NCBI RefSeq assembly: GCF_028554725.1
Contig: NC_071669.1
Location: 11,804,501-11,868,500, forward strand
Source: Zeugodacus cucurbitae
Taxonomy: Eukaryota > Arthropoda > Insecta > Diptera > Tephritidae
Length of the DNA stretch: 64,000 nt
Reading direction: 5' to 3'
Both the position numbers and the translations under genes were made by a program. Position 1 is the first letter of the stretch, and each line of letters begins with the position of its first letter. Shown here in pieces: positions 62,481-64,000 of the stretch. Below the pieces are notes generated by a model. The model made no database searches, had not been told where the DNA came from, and saw nothing but the letters and a program-made list of their open reading frames with translations.

Positions 62481-64000
62481 GAAGCATCCTTCGGAATCAG
62501 AACTTTCAATCCATACAGTAGTGGTCTTTCTTTATACACTCGAATTTGGCCTTTAAGCATTGAGAAATCGCCAACCAACCAATCGACTCAATTGATACGA
62601 GTAGTATGGAATTTTGATATATGGAGACAAATCAGAGCCGAACTCTACAACAGATGCGTATCTCGCTTACTTGTATGATTAAAACTACACTAAAAAACTC
62701 TGAATCTGTTGTAGCGAGCTCCTATCCGGGTCAAATTAAAACCTTGATTCATTAAGAACTTTTAAACAGAGTTCGGACGCACCTGAGACTGGGACGGCAC
62801 ACGGTATGTCTAAGGTCAACCAAAGCAATGTTAGGCATATACAGGTTTCGCGAAGCTGCTTTAAAACACATGGAGTCCGACTGAAGACATGAAGTAAGTG
62901 GAACCCAAACATCCGAATCGCAGTTCGGTAGGAACTCATGCAGACCGAATTGCAACTGTTTGAGAGGAAATCGAGCCTTGCCCGACCTTTAGCATCAACA
63001 GGATCGATCTTATGCACATGATATCTAGTAACAGAATTATCAGGCTAAGGAAACTTAGCTACAATAGAACCAATATTTCGTTCACTTAATTCGGAAACCT
63101 TTTTAGCAGTCATCTAGACTGTGTCAAAAGGCCAACAGCTCGGAGTTTGAATTTAATAATCTTAAACTTTATTGGTGTGGGGTCGTGAAAAACCGATATT
63201 ATACGAACAAGAAACTAAAGATCCAAGCCTTTTAGTAATTATTTGCCGTTATATTTGTAAGATATAGTCAAAAATCATCGTCAAAGTCTTGAAGAACTGG
63301 ATCCACGGAATATTTAACTACGAAGTGAGTTCCTTTGACTATTTATGGAATAAATGACAAAAAATACTTATCTATATCCTCCTTCGACTTGGAACGACCC
63401 ATCCATGTGTTACTAAAGTGCTTATCTTGCAGCTGCAAAATACAAGACACCAAATGTGGCAACAGGAAGTGGATGGCGACATCGCTGCAACAGCCACTGC
63501 CATATATCATCATAATTTTGCGAGTTTGCATAAGACGCAAAGGAATAATGCAAACTAACAATGAGTACAATCAGCAATAAAGCGAAACCACAAAAACAAC
63601 AACAAAGCAATACGCAAAGTAAACAATAACAACGGGCGAAAAGCGGCAATAAAGACACAACAACAATAGCAACAAACGTGCAGAGCCGAAAATTTTTAAG
63701 CAGCAAAAGCGAATGCAAACGTGCAACAGCCATAAACCACATGTAGATATGTATGGAGCTATGGACTGACCGTACGTTGTGAGGACAATCAGCAGACAAC
63801 AAGCAAACAACAAACAATTGACAACATGCCACAACAGCTAAAGCGGCAAATAAACAACCGCAAATTGCTATGGCAACAGTAGTTGTTGTCGCAATAATAA
63901 CTATACATAACATGCCATAAATACAATAACAACAACAACAATAATATCGGCAAAAAAACGCAACGATATTGGTGGCATGTAACAACTGCAACAAGAACAA
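62481..64000. other. fz intron segment, nothing recognised
   Basis: The last 450 bases are rich in CAACAA/CAATAA words. These produce a long but low-complexity minus-strand frame that I reject. Confidence 0.5.

Larger units (their letters stand above)
44463..64000 (-). other. fz: Probable fz intron, continuing past the window
   Basis: No upstream fz exon (Cys-rich domain or TM1-4) is visible between the splice acceptor and the window end, so the last intron would be at least 19.5 kb. A very large intron is consistent with the long fz locus known in Drosophila. It contains mobile-element debris listed separately. Nested genes cannot be excluded, but I see none. Confidence 0.65.

Noticed and set aside
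62736..63017. 93-codon minus-strand frame next to a retrotransposon fragment
   Set aside because: It could be transposon debris, but no motif was recognised and it does not continue the adjacent pol frame.
63422..64000. 192-codon minus-strand frame running off the window
   Set aside because: It is a hydrophobic, Cys/Val/Leu-rich translation of CAACAA/CAATAA low-complexity DNA.

Overview
This is an AT-rich, gene-poor window from a dipteran nuclear genome, most likely a tephritid fruit fly. Three things support that. The only host coding sequence is a very Drosophila-like last exon of frizzled. The DNA transposons include a mariner relative with the DD41D spacing that I recall being described from Ceratitis rosa and other tephritids. 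The dispersed repeats (TATACCCTG...CAGGGTATA and TTCGG...CCGAA families) are of the kind seen in higher flies. No bacterial, organellar or viral genome organisation is visible.

Layout. Positions 1-41,500 look like intergenic DNA lying 3' of frizzled. They are mostly AT-rich and unassigned, interrupted by mobile elements: a piggyBac-like MITE with TTAA ends and a nested repeat (3285-4561); a second copy of that nested repeat, with a hAT-like MITE at its broken end (6997-7994); an intact RTE-clade retrotransposon with a perfect 14-bp target-site duplication (14759-18068); deletion derivatives of one mariner family (about 21.5-22.2, 32.5-33.1 and 36.6-37.2 kb); a foldback element (24355-24827); a small TIR element (29048-29364); a DD41D element with TA duplications (37869-38804) and a decayed relative (39395-39720); and a GC-box-carrying dispersed repeat (39886-40944).

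The last coding exon of frizzled is at 43933-44462 on the minus strand. It has a clear 3' splice site at 44463, and its 3'UTR or downstream DNA runs towards 41.5 kb and carries diverged tandem repeats. Everything from 44463 to 64000 appears to be intron of frizzled, because I find no second exon. That intron holds another mariner derivative (about 45.8-46.3 kb), a non-LTR fragment with an RNase H domain (52014-52728), two more copies of the GC-box repeat (55946-56612 and 58960-59714) and a 3' fragment of another non-LTR element (about 61768-62480).

Several GC-richer, low-repeat islands (about 12.65-13.26, 22.5-24.2, 26.6-27.4, 53.5-54.6, 57.7-58.6 and 60.9-61.4 kb) have no convincing ORFs. 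They could be cis-regulatory DNA, but that is only inference. Apart from frizzled and the transposon proteins, I see no other protein-coding or RNA gene I can defend.
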